64,000 nt of DNA from Mariniflexile maritimum (GTDB lineage: Bacteria > Bacteroidota > Bacteroidia > Flavobacteriales > Flavobacteriaceae): positions 1-64,000 of the forward strand of contig NZ_WRPN01000009.1 in the NCBI RefSeq assembly GCF_009746565.1. The letters are read 5' to 3'. Positions within the stretch are counted from its first letter, which is position 1. Every line of letters begins with the position of its first letter. Positions 51,816 through 59,395 of this stretch are shown piece by piece. Position numbers and translations under genes: made by a program. The notes under the pieces are model-generated. The model was not told the origin of the DNA, made no database searches, and saw only the letters and a program-made list of their open reading frames with translations.

Positions 51816-52532
51816 ATGAAAATAATTGTTTTCGGCCTTGGAAATTTCGGTATGGCTTTATCGCTAAGCTTAACCGAAACTGGCAATGAAGTTATTGCGA
51901 TTGATAAGCAAATGGACAAAATAAATCTGGTAAAGGATAAGATCTCTCATGCCATTTGTATGGATTCCACCAACGAGCTCGCCTATGAGGCCTTACCGCT
52001 AAAGGACGCCGATAAAGTGATTGTTGCCATTGGCGAAAATGAGGGTGCCGCCATTATTACTACGGCCATTATCAAAAAATTGAGCGATGTAAAAATTATA
52101 AGTCGCGCACTTTCACCCATACACGATACCGTTTTAGAGGCCATGGGCATTCACAGCATCGTACATCCCGAGCAGGATTCGGCGGATAGGCTTACCAAAC
52201 AGATTAATTTCAAATCGACCCTTGAAAATTATCAGTTGGACAATAATTTTACCATTTCAGAAGTAAAAGCAAAGAAAGAATTTTTTGGAAAGACGCTTCA
52301 GGAACTGGACTCCATCGATAAATACCGTTTAACCCTGGTAACCATTATTAGGGAAATTGAAAAAAAGAACTTGATAGGAAAAAAAACACGGGTAAAGGAA
52401 ACCATTGGGCGACCTTCCCCAGAAACTCAAGTTCAAGAAAATGATATTTTAGTGGTTTATGGCCATAATAAAGACATTGAGAACTACTGCAAAGGCGAGG
52501 AAGAATACGATTTAAGAAACAAAAACATATAA
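51816..52532 (+). CDS. TrkA/KtrA-type RCK regulatory subunit
   Basis: The 238-residue cytoplasmic protein controls the adjacent TrkH/KtrB channel. It has one RCK_N nucleotide-binding domain with the Rossmann motif VFGLGNFGMAL (about 4-14), the second-strand acid in EVIAIDKQMDKI, and a C-terminal RCK_C domain (about 140-225, with LTLVTIIREIEKKNLIGKK and NDILVVYG). One RCK pair rather than two makes it KtrA-like. The gene pair is clearly a unit. Distance to hemE is only 38 bases, so hemE may be read through from this pair. Confidence 0.92.
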   Translation: MKIIVFGLGNFGMALSLSLTETGNEVIAIDKQMDKINLVKDKISHAICMDSTNELAYEALPLKDADKVIVAIGENEGAAIITTAIIKKLSDVKIISRALSPIHDTVLEAMGIHSIVHPEQDSADRLTKQINFKSTLENYQLDNNFTISEVKAKKEFFGKTLQELDSIDKYRLTLVTIIREIEKKNLIGKKTRVKETIGRPSPETQVQENDILVVYGHNKDIENYCKGEEEYDLRNKNI

Positions 52533-52570
52533 CCGAATAAAACCCCTGCCACCATAGGAAAGAGAAAGAT

Positions 52571-53596
52571 ATGATAAAGAACGATTTATTTTTAAGAGCA
52601 TTAAAAGGAGAAACCGTTAACCGCCCACCCGTTTGGATGATGCGACAAGCAGGCCGTTACTTACCCGAATTTATAGCACTTCGCGATAAATACGATTTCT
52701 TTACACGTTGCCAAACCCCCGAAATAGCCAGTGAAATTACCGTACAGCCCATACGCCGCTACGGGATGGACGCCGCTATTTTATTTAGTGATATTTTGGT
52801 AATTCCGCAGGCCATGAACATTGAGGTGCAAATGAAACCCAATTTTGGGCCCTATTTACCAAACCCTATACGAACATCAAAAGACGTTGAAAATGTAATT
52901 GTACCCGATGTTACCGAAGCCCTAAACTATGTTTATCAGGCCATTAAGGCCACCAAGGAGCTGTTGAACGACGAAATCCCGCTTATAGGTTTTGCCGGTT
53001 CGCCATGGACAATTTTATGCTATTGCGTACAAGGCCAAGGCAGCAAAACCTTCGACAAAGCCAAAGAATTTTGCTTTACAAACCCCGTAGCAGCACACAC
53101 TTTGCTTCAAAAAATAACCGATACCACCATTGCCTACTTAAAGGAGAAAGTAAAGGCCGGCTGTAATGCCGTACAGGTTTTCGATTCATGGGGAGGCATG
53201 TTATCACCAACCGATTATCAGGAGTTTTCATGGCAGTACATCAATCAAATCATTGAAGCCCTCAAAGACGATGCCCCCGTTATCGCCTTCGGTAAAGGCT
53301 GCTGGTTCGCACTTGGCGATATGGCAAAAAGTAATGCTTCCGCTTTGGGTATCGATTGGACCTGTTCCCCAAAAAACGCACGTTATCTAACAGGTGGCAA
53401 CATCACGTTACAAGGTAATTTCGATCCGGCGCGCTTACTGTCGCCACCAACGGTAATCAAGCAAATGGTAAAGCAAATGATTGATGAGTTTGGCAAGGAC
53501 AAATACATCGTCAACCTAGGCCATGGCATTTTGCCCAACATCCCTTTAGAAAACGCCAAAGCCTTTGTTGATGCCGTAAAAGACTATAAAGTTTAA
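52571..53596 (+). CDS. hemE: Uroporphyrinogen decarboxylase
   Basis: HemE converts uroporphyrinogen III to coproporphyrinogen III. The 341-residue enzyme has the signature [16 protein letters not shown] (about 19-34) with the conserved arginine, the active-site segment [15 protein letters not shown] with Asp, the substrate-facing [11 protein letters not shown] and Tyr, and the C-terminal [15 protein letters not shown]. It is full length. It follows the trkA gene by 38 bases and precedes a structured repeat. Confidence 0.96.
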   Translation: MIKNDLFLRALKGETVNRPPVWMMRQAGRYLPEFIALRDKYDFFTRCQTPEIASEITVQPIRRYGMDAAILFSDILVIPQAMNIEVQMKPNFGPYLPNPIRTSKDVENVIVPDVTEALNYVYQAIKATKELLNDEIPLIGFAGSPWTILCYCVQGQGSKTFDKAKEFCFTNPVAAHTLLQKITDTTIAYLKEKVKAGCNAVQVFDSWGGMLSPTDYQEFSWQYINQIIEALKDDAPVIAFGKGCWFALGDMAKSNASALGIDWTCSPKNARYLTGGNITLQGNFDPARLLSPPTVIKQMVKQMIDEFGKDKYIVNLGHGILPNIPLENAKAFVDAVKDYKV

Positions 53597-53603
53597 TATT
53601 GGG

Positions 53604-53777
53604 GCGTTACCTTTATCCTGAAAAAAAATTCAGGATAAAGGTCGCGCTTTTCGCTATATCTTTTGTTTTTTGGCACGCCTACACCAGGGCAGGAATTTAC
53701 AAAATGGCAGTAAATTTATTTTTAGGCTCGTTTTAAACCCATAAAAAACAAAAGGATGCCGCTTCAATCGCTAACGC
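53604..53777. repeat. Structured intergenic repeat with nested inverted arms
   Basis: The outer arms are GCGTTA (53604-53609) and TAACGC (53772-53777). Inside, ACCTTTATCCTGAA (53609-53622) pairs with TTCAGGATAAAGGT (53629-53642), and CTTTTGTTTTTT (53660-53671) pairs with AAAAAACAAAAG (53743-53754). About 70 bases sit in the second loop. I recall similar elements with GCGTTA...TAACGC ends in many Flavobacteriia genomes, but I cannot verify copy number here. Confidence 0.7.
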
Positions 53778-53789
53778 AAAACAAGCTTT

Positions 53790-54530
53790 ATGATTAAAAA
53801 CATCGCTTTAGCAATACAAGCCTATTTTGGCGCCTTTGGTTTAATATCGCAACTAAGGCTCTGGAAATATTTTGCGGTACCAATGCTTATCAGTTTTTTT
53901 ACGGCCATACTTATAGGTGTCACCGCGTATGGGTTGTCCGATACCATTGGTTCCCACATCGCACGGGTTTGGGTTTGGCATTGGGGCAAGGAAACGGTTG
54001 CCTTAATAAGCAACATTTTGGGCGGTCTGTTTATAGTGCTTATCGGGCTCATACTTTATAAGCATATCATAATGGCACTTTCTGCACCATTTATGAGTCC
54101 GGTGTCCGAAAAAATTGAAAAGCATTTGTTGGGCACGTTGCACGGTTCCAGAAATACCACTTTTGCACAGCAACTTTGGCGTGGGGTTCGTATAAACATT
54201 AGGAATTTAAGTATGGAACTGCTGTTAACCATACCCATTTTACTGTTGGGCCTAATTCCAATTATTGGCATCTTTTCAACAATATTGCTATTTTTCGTGC
54301 AAGCCTATTATGCCGGCTTTGGTAATATGGATTACACTTTAGAACGCCATTTTAAGTATAGCGAAAGCATCCAATTTGTTAAAAACCATAGGGGATTGGC
54401 AATAGGAAACGGAATTGTGTTCATGTTTTTTTTACTAATTCCCATAATTGGCGTAATTTTAGTGCTTCCTTTTTCGGTAACTGCAGCTTCTGTAAAAACC
54501 ATAGAAGCATTACAAATAAAAAATAAATAA
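53790..54530 (+). CDS. EI24 domain membrane protein
   Basis: The 246-residue protein has about four to six membrane helices and fits the EI24/CysZ-like family: FFTAILIGVTAYGLSDTIG near the start, IIMALSAPFMSPVSEKIEKHLLG (about 90-112), and QAYYAGFGNMDYTLERHFKYSESIQFVKNHRGLAIGNGIVF in the C-terminal half. CysZ imports sulfate, but other members have unassigned roles. It lies seven bases upstream of nhaA and is likely co-transcribed. Confidence 0.85.
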   Translation: MIKNIALAIQAYFGAFGLISQLRLWKYFAVPMLISFFTAILIGVTAYGLSDTIGSHIARVWVWHWGKETVALISNILGGLFIVLIGLILYKHIIMALSAPFMSPVSEKIEKHLLGTLHGSRNTTFAQQLWRGVRINIRNLSMELLLTIPILLLGLIPIIGIFSTILLFFVQAYYAGFGNMDYTLERHFKYSESIQFVKNHRGLAIGNGIVFMFFLLIPIIGVILVLPFSVTAASVKTIEALQIKNK

Positions 54531-54536
54531 AACTAT

Positions 54537-55826
54537 ATGGTTCAAAAAATCATCTTATCTCCATTTCAAAAGTTTGTAAAAATCGAAAGTTTTAGCGGTA
54601 TTTTATTGTTGTTGGCAACTGTTTTGGCACTTATTTGGGCAAATTCACCATACTCAGAAAGTTATCAAGCGTTGTGGCAATATAAAGTGGGCTTCACCAC
54701 CGAGAGCTTCGAATTAAACAAACCACTTATTTTATGGATAAATGATGGGTTAATGGCCATTTTCTTCTTCTTGATAGGTTTGGAAATTAAACGTGAATTT
54801 TTAATAGGCGAACTTAATTCGGCAAAAAAACTGGCATTTCCCCTTTTTGGCGCATTAGGCGGTATTATTGCCCCAGTTACGTTCTTTTTTATATTAAACC
54901 AAAATCCAGAAACCTTAAAAGGTTGGGGCATACCCATGGCTACCGATATTGCTTTTTCGTTGGCACTTTTAAAAGTGTTGGGAAACCGCGTGCCATTAAG
55001 CCTTAAGGTTTTTTTAACGGCTTTCGCCATTGTGGACGATTTAGGGGCCGTTTTAGTGATTGCCATATTTTACAGCAGTACCATTCAATTGGAATTATTG
55101 GGGATGGCCTTTTTGCTATTGGGCGTTTTGTATTTCTTATCGTACAAAAACTATTATTCCAAGTTTTTAATGATTTTTTTAGGAATCATCATTTGGGTAT
55201 TATTTTTAAAATCGGGCATCCACCCCACATTGGCAGGGATTTTATTGGCGTTTTCGGTGCCCATTCGCCAAAAGATAAAAACGCCCGAGTTTATTGATAA
55301 TTTAGTAACCATTACCAATAACATTAAGGAAGCAAGTGTTTTAAAAAAGCCCATTTTATCTAAAGAACAAATCCAAGAAATCGACGATTTGGAAGATTGG
55401 GCCAGCAAATACCAATCGCCATTACAACACCTAGAGCACAGTTTGCACGATTGGGTTGCCTACATGGTCATACCCATATTTGCCCTGGCAAATTCGGGGG
55501 TTGTATTAAACAATGGCTTTGAATTGGAAAATCTGTTGATAATAAATATCGTAATATCTTTAGTGTTGGGTAAAAGTATCGGGATTACGGCTGTGGTGCT
55601 GCTTGCAAAAAAATTAAAACTAATTGAAGTCCCTTCCGATATTAGCACAAGGCATATTGTAGGCGTATCTTTTTTGGCAGGAATTGGGTTTACCATGGCC
55701 ATTTTTATAGCAAGTTTAGCGTTTGCTGATAGCCCCATTTATATCGATTCGGCTAAAATAGGTATTTTAGTAGGCTCATTTATTGCGGCACTTATTGGGT
55801 ACATTATTTTACGTTGGAAAAAATAA
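54537..55826 (+). CDS. nhaA: Na+/H+ antiporter NhaA
   Basis: NhaA exchanges sodium for protons across the inner membrane. The 429-residue protein has about twelve membrane helices, the paired aspartates in FAIVDDLGAVLVIAIFY (about 160-176), the DIAFSLALLKVLGNRVP helix before it, and the C-terminal GFTMAIFIASLAF region. All key residues are present. It is preceded by the EI24 gene and followed by a REP palindrome and the RAYT-hemF gene. Confidence 0.95.
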   Translation: MVQKIILSPFQKFVKIESFSGILLLLATVLALIWANSPYSESYQALWQYKVGFTTESFELNKPLILWINDGLMAIFFFLIGLEIKREFLIGELNSAKKLAFPLFGALGGIIAPVTFFFILNQNPETLKGWGIPMATDIAFSLALLKVLGNRVPLSLKVFLTAFAIVDDLGAVLVIAIFYSSTIQLELLGMAFLLLGVLYFLSYKNYYSKFLMIFLGIIIWVLFLKSGIHPTLAGILLAFSVPIRQKIKTPEFIDNLVTITNNIKEASVLKKPILSKEQIQEIDDLEDWASKYQSPLQHLEHSLHDWVAYMVIPIFALANSGVVLNNGFELENLLIINIVISLVLGKSIGITAVVLLAKKLKLIEVPSDISTRHIVGVSFLAGIGFTMAIFIASLAFADSPIYIDSAKIGILVGSFIAALIGYIILRWKK

Positions 55827-55833
55827 GGATGAC

Positions 55834-55864
55834 GACCTGCAAGGTTTTCAAAACCTTGTAGGTC
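55834..55864. repeat. REP palindrome upstream of the RAYT gene
   Basis: A 31-base near-perfect palindrome, GACCTGCAAGGTTTT-C-AAAACC and then TTGTAGGTC, with a 15-base stem (one G-T pair), lies eight bases after nhaA and 14 bases before the RAYT start. It may also end the nhaA transcript. Confidence 0.8.
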
Positions 55865-55878
55865 TGAAAAAATAAACC

Positions 55879-57474
55879 ATGAAAATTGAAAAAATAGAGA
55901 AAACCCATTATTATCATATTTTCAATCGAGGAATTAATAGCGCTGTTATTTTCAAGACTGAAGATAACATGGCATATTTCCTGGGTTTAATTGAAAAGCA
56001 TTTAACGGGAAAAGTTGAGGTACTTGCCTATTGCTTAATGAGCAATCAGTTTCATTTAATTGTAAACATCATTGAAAATGCCGAGGTGGTAAGTAAAGCG
56101 TTTTCAAATCTTTTCAATGCGTATGCGAAAGCTTTCAATAAACAACAAAATAGAACAGGGAGTTTGTTTGAAAAACATTTCAGAAGAAAAAGGATTACCG
56201 ATGAAACGTACTTAAAAAATTTAATTCTTTATGTTCATAAAAATCCTGAAATTCATAATGTAGCGACGAGTTTTAAGGAGTATAAATACACATCATATAA
56301 AAATTTCTTTTCGGATAACGAAAGTTTGATATCCAAAAACAAGGGTTACGTTTTAAGTCTTTTTGGAGGTTTAACAAATTTTGAAGTTACGCATCAATCA
56401 GACCTGCGAGGTTTTCAAAACCTTGTAGGTCTAGAAAATCCAGATACCATCCACCCCAACCCACAAGGTAATGAAAAGCGGGATGCTCAAAATACCGTCC
56501 ATCACAACCTGCAAGGTCTCAAAGACCTTGTAGGTTTGCCAATGAAAGACAAATTCCAACAATACATACAAACCTTGCAAGATACCATTACTTCAAAATT
56601 GGAAGCAGTTGATGGTGCCGCAAGGTTTAAAGAAGATATTTGGCAACGACCGGAAGGCGGTGGCGGACGCACGCGAGTTATCGAAAACGGCCATGTTTTT
56701 GAAAAAGGTGGTGTTAATATTTCGGCGGTACACGGTAAATTGCCCGAGTCGATGCAAACATTGTTCAACGTAGGCGAAGCCGATTTTTTTGCCTGTGGTT
56801 TGAGTTTGGTGCTCCATCCAAAAAACCCCATGGTACCCACTGTTCACGCCAATTGGCGCTATTTTGAAATGTATCCAGATAAGGTAAGTGGGGAAGCTTC
56901 CACTTTGGGGGCTAGAGGGCTTTCTTGGTTTGGTGGCGGCCAGGATTTAACGCCCTATTATTTGTTTGAAGAAGATGCCATGCACTTTCACCAAATTTGT
57001 AAAATGGCCTGTGATAAGCACAATCCAGATTTTTATCCCAAATATAAAAAACAATGCGACAACTATTTTTGGAACGCACACCGCAACGAAGCCCGTGGCA
57101 TTGGCGGATTGTTTTTCGATTATTGTAAAGTTTCCGAAGACATGCAAATGGCAGATTGGTACAACTTTGTAACCGAAGTTGGTAATAGTTTTCTTGAGGC
57201 TTACGTGCCCATTGTTGAAAAACGCAAAGGGCTGCCTTATACGAAGGCCCAAAGAAATTGGCAGGAAATTCGTCGAGGACGTTATGTGGAATTCAATTTA
57301 GTGCACGATAAAGGCACGCTTTTCGGACTCAAAACAAACGGACGCATAGAGAGTATTTTAATGAGCTTGCCACCTCATGTACAATGGCTATACAACCATC
57401 ACCCTGAATCCGGAAGTGACGAAGAAAAGTTATTAGAAATATTGAAAAAGCCCAAAGATTGGATAACTTCCTAA
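55879..57474 (+). CDS. hemF: RAYT transposase fused in frame to coproporphyrinogen III oxidase (HemF)
   Basis: One uninterrupted 531-codon frame. Residues 1-170 are a REP-associated tyrosine transposase (Y1_Tnp): HYYHIFNRGIN at 10-20, the metal motif as NQFHLI (57-61, with Gln where the first His of HUH is expected), RTGSLFEKHFRRKRI and the probable nucleophile Tyr118 in LILYVHKNPE. Residues 175-220 are a linker encoded by two REP palindromes. From Met222 (ATG at 56542) the protein is a full-length, 310-residue oxygen-dependent HemF, with GGGGRTRVIENG, WFGGGQDLTPYYLF and NEARGIGGLFFDY. No stop separates the parts. HemF may be made as the fusion, by internal initiation at Met222, or both. It sits between nhaA and hemB. 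Confidence 0.9.
   Translation: MKIEKIEKTHYYHIFNRGINSAVIFKTEDNMAYFLGLIEKHLTGKVEVLAYCLMSNQFHLIVNIIENAEVVSKAFSNLFNAYAKAFNKQQNRTGSLFEKHFRRKRITDETYLKNLILYVHKNPEIHNVATSFKEYKYTSYKNFFSDNESLISKNKGYVLSLFGGLTNFEVTHQSDLRGFQNLVGLENPDTIHPNPQGNEKRDAQNTVHHNLQGLKDLVGLPMKDKFQQYIQTLQDTITSKLEAVDGAARFKEDIWQRPEGGGGRTRVIENGHVFEKGGVNISAVHGKLPESMQTLFNVGEADFFACGLSLVLHPKNPMVPTVHANWRYFEMYPDKVSGEASTLGARGLSWFGGGQDLTPYYLFEEDAMHFHQICKMACDKHNPDFYPKYKKQCDNYFWNAHRNEARGIGGLFFDYCKVSEDMQMADWYNFVTEVGNSFLEAYVPIVEKRKGLPYTKAQRNWQEIRRGRYVEFNLVHDKGTLFGLKTNGRIESILMSLPPHVQWLYNHHPESGSDEEKLLEILKKPKDWITS
56401..56431. repeat. REP palindrome translated inside the RAYT-HemF linker, copy 1
   Basis: GACCTGCGAGGTTTTC plus AAAACCTTGTAGGTC lies in frame, beginning exactly at codon 175, and encodes DLRGFQNLVG. 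Confidence 0.8.
56506..56536. repeat. REP palindrome translated inside the RAYT-HemF linker, copy 2
   Basis: AACCTGCAAGGTCTC plus AAAGACCTTGTAGGTT begins exactly at codon 210 and encodes NLQGLKDLVG. It ends five bases before the presumed native hemF ATG at 56542. Compensatory changes on both sides (TTTT to TCTC, AAAA to AAAG) keep the stem. Confidence 0.8.
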
Positions 57475-57533
57475 CCCCAAACGGGAACGCGAACGCAAAT
57501 GAATATTAAAACAAAAATAAACCGTCTTTCAAT

Positions 57534-57611
57534 CCCCTCTTTGGGGGTTAGGGAGCTTTAAACCCTATTGACCCCTAATAGGAATTCCCTCTTTTGGGGG
57601 TTAGGGGACTT
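57534..57611. repeat. Direct repeat ahead of hemB
   Basis: Two 25-base copies of CCCCTCTTTGGGGGTTAGGG with variable ends (57534-57558 and 57587-57611), each containing a CCC...GGG hairpin. The second copy ends two bases before the hemB ATG. Confidence 0.7.
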
Positions 57612-57613
57612 AT

Positions 57614-58606
57614 ATGTATCCACTTAGAAGAAACCGACGATTAAGAACCAACGAAGCCATTAGAAGTTTGGTTCGCGAAACCATCATTTCGCCCAACGAC
57701 TTTTTAGTGCCTCTTTTTGTGGTTGAAGGCAAAGGTGTTAAAGATGAAATCCCCTCCATGCCCAATTACTTTCGCTACAGCTTGGATTTGTTAGAAAACG
57801 AAGTAAAAGAACTTTGGAAGTTGGGTTTAAAATCGGTGTTGCTATTTGTAAAAGTGCCCGATAACTTAAAAGACAACCAAGGTAAAGAAGCCCTAAACCC
57901 AAACGGTTTGATGCAACGGGCCATTAAAACCGTAAAAAACGCATGCCCCGATATGTTGGTAATGACCGATGTGGCACTCGACCCCTATTCTGTTTACGGT
58001 CATGATGGTATTATTGAAAACGGTATGATAGTAAACGATGCTACTGCCAATTTTCTTGCAGAAATGAGCCTTTCTCACGCTAAAGCGGGTGCCGATTTTG
58101 TAGCACCAAGTGATATGATGGACGGACGCATCCTGACCATTCGTGAAGCGTTGGAAAACGATGGTTTCATCAATACAGGTATTATGAGTTATTCCGCTAA
58201 ATATGCCTCGGCGTTTTATGGGCCCTTTCGCGATGCCCTAGATTCTGCTCCGGTGGATATGATTGATATTCCAAAAGATAAAAAAACCTATCAAATGGAT
58301 TATGCCAACCGCAAAGAGGCCATTAAAGAAACCGAAATGGATATTGATGAAGGTGCCGACATCGTGATGGTAAAACCAGGATTGTGCTATTTGGACATTG
58401 TTCGCGAAATAAAAAATGCAGTAGATGTTCCCGTAGCAGTATATCAAGTTTCTGGCGAGTATGCCATGTTAAAAGCCGCAGCCGAAAAAGGTTGGCTAGA
58501 CCACGATGCCGTTATGATGGAACAAATTACCGCCATAAAACGAGCAGGAGCCGATGTCATTGTTTCTTATTTTGCCAAGGATGTTGTGAAAATTTTAAAT
58601 AGATAA
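57614..58606 (+). CDS. hemB: Delta-aminolevulinic acid dehydratase (porphobilinogen synthase)
   Basis: HemB joins two aminolevulinate molecules to porphobilinogen. The 330-residue TIM barrel has both active-site lysines, in TGIMSYSAKYASAFYGPF and DIVMVKPGLCYLDIV. The metal loop reads MTDVALDPYSVYGHDG, without the three cysteines of zinc-type enzymes, so it should be a Mg2+-dependent form. The N-terminal arm (RRNRRLRTNEAIRSLVRE) is normal. It follows the RAYT-hemF gene by 139 bases that are full of repeats, which makes its own promoter hard to place. Confidence 0.96.
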   Translation: MYPLRRNRRLRTNEAIRSLVRETIISPNDFLVPLFVVEGKGVKDEIPSMPNYFRYSLDLLENEVKELWKLGLKSVLLFVKVPDNLKDNQGKEALNPNGLMQRAIKTVKNACPDMLVMTDVALDPYSVYGHDGIIENGMIVNDATANFLAEMSLSHAKAGADFVAPSDMMDGRILTIREALENDGFINTGIMSYSAKYASAFYGPFRDALDSAPVDMIDIPKDKKTYQMDYANRKEAIKETEMDIDEGADIVMVKPGLCYLDIVREIKNAVDVPVAVYQVSGEYAMLKAAAEKGWLDHDAVMMEQITAIKRAGADVIVSYFAKDVVKILNR

Positions 58607-58697
58607 AAAACATAACTATTGAAACTTTATATGGCTCTAGCAACGCAGTCAAAGCGTTTTTAAATTGTTTTTGAAATGAGTCCTAAATTAAAACCAC

Positions 58698-59171
58698 ATG
58701 GAAACCTGCATCATAAAAACCCCTTTAGGTTTTGCCAAAATTAGTGGTGATGCACATGGTATTTCTGAAATAACGATTCTTAATTCTGAAGAAAAAACAA
58801 CCGATATCATTCCTGTTGCACTGGAAGATTGCGTGTTTCAACTCAATGAATATTTTGAAGGTTCTCGCACACATTTCAACCTTAAATTAAATCCAGAAGG
58901 TACCCATTTTCAAAAGCAAGTATGGAAACAGTTGGAACAAATTCCGTATGGAAAAACCATTTCCTATTTAGAACTTTCAAAACAATTGGGCGATGTAAAA
59001 GCCATTCGCGCCGTTGCAAATGCCAACGCCAAAAACCCGTTATGGATTATTGTTCCGTGCCACCGCGTTATTGGTAGCGACGATAGTTTAACGGGTTATG
59101 CTGGCGGGTTGCACCGAAAACAGTGGTTATTGGAACACGAAAGCCCGAATAAACAGCAAACTTTGTTTTAA
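58698..59171 (+). CDS. Methylated-DNA-[protein]-cysteine S-methyltransferase
   Basis: The enzyme removes O6-alkyl groups from guanine by transfer to its own cysteine. The 157-residue protein has the DNA-binding helix region QKQVWKQLEQIPYGKTISYLELSKQLG (about 75-101), the Asn hinge RAVANANAKNPLWII and the active-site VPCHRVIG (Cys near 116), followed by GYAGGLHRKQWLLEHE. The size matches single-domain Ogt/AGT proteins. It stands alone after hemB. Confidence 0.95.
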   Translation: METCIIKTPLGFAKISGDAHGISEITILNSEEKTTDIIPVALEDCVFQLNEYFEGSRTHFNLKLNPEGTHFQKQVWKQLEQIPYGKTISYLELSKQLGDVKAIRAVANANAKNPLWIIVPCHRVIGSDDSLTGYAGGLHRKQWLLEHESPNKQQTLF

Positions 59172-59181
59172 ACCAATACCG

Positions 59182-59293
59182 CGAATACACAAATTTTAAC
59201 CTAATACTAAGTATAAAACCAATTTACTCTAACGTTTACCTTTAGTTGTGATTATTGTTTTCACACCAATTTTTAGCCTCATTCGTGTATTCG
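59182..59293. repeat. Intergenic element with CGAATACAC inverted ends
   Basis: CGAATACAC (59182-59190) is inverted as GTGTATTCG at 59285-59293. Fragments of this type (CGTGTATTCGTGG) are, as I recall, widespread between Flavobacteriaceae genes. Confidence 0.5.
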
Positions 59294-59395
59294 TAGCCAA
59301 AATAAAATATCTCCTTACCCAGATTTTAATCGCATCGTCGGTTGGAACACATAAAATATTTCCTATATTTATTTCAACTAAACACATCAAAAAAA

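Noticed and set aside
55879-56400. Transposase of the IS200/IS605 family
   Set aside because: The flanking 31-base palindromes, the HYYHIFNRGIN start and the YVHKNPE motif fit REP-associated RAYT proteins better, and there is no TnpB or IS605 end.
55879-57474. A sequencing frameshift that accidentally joined two genes
   Set aside because: Both domains, the linker repeats and the native hemF ATG all lie in one frame, and no length change is needed to explain it. The absence of a stop cannot be proven without reads, so it is kept as a test rather than assumed.
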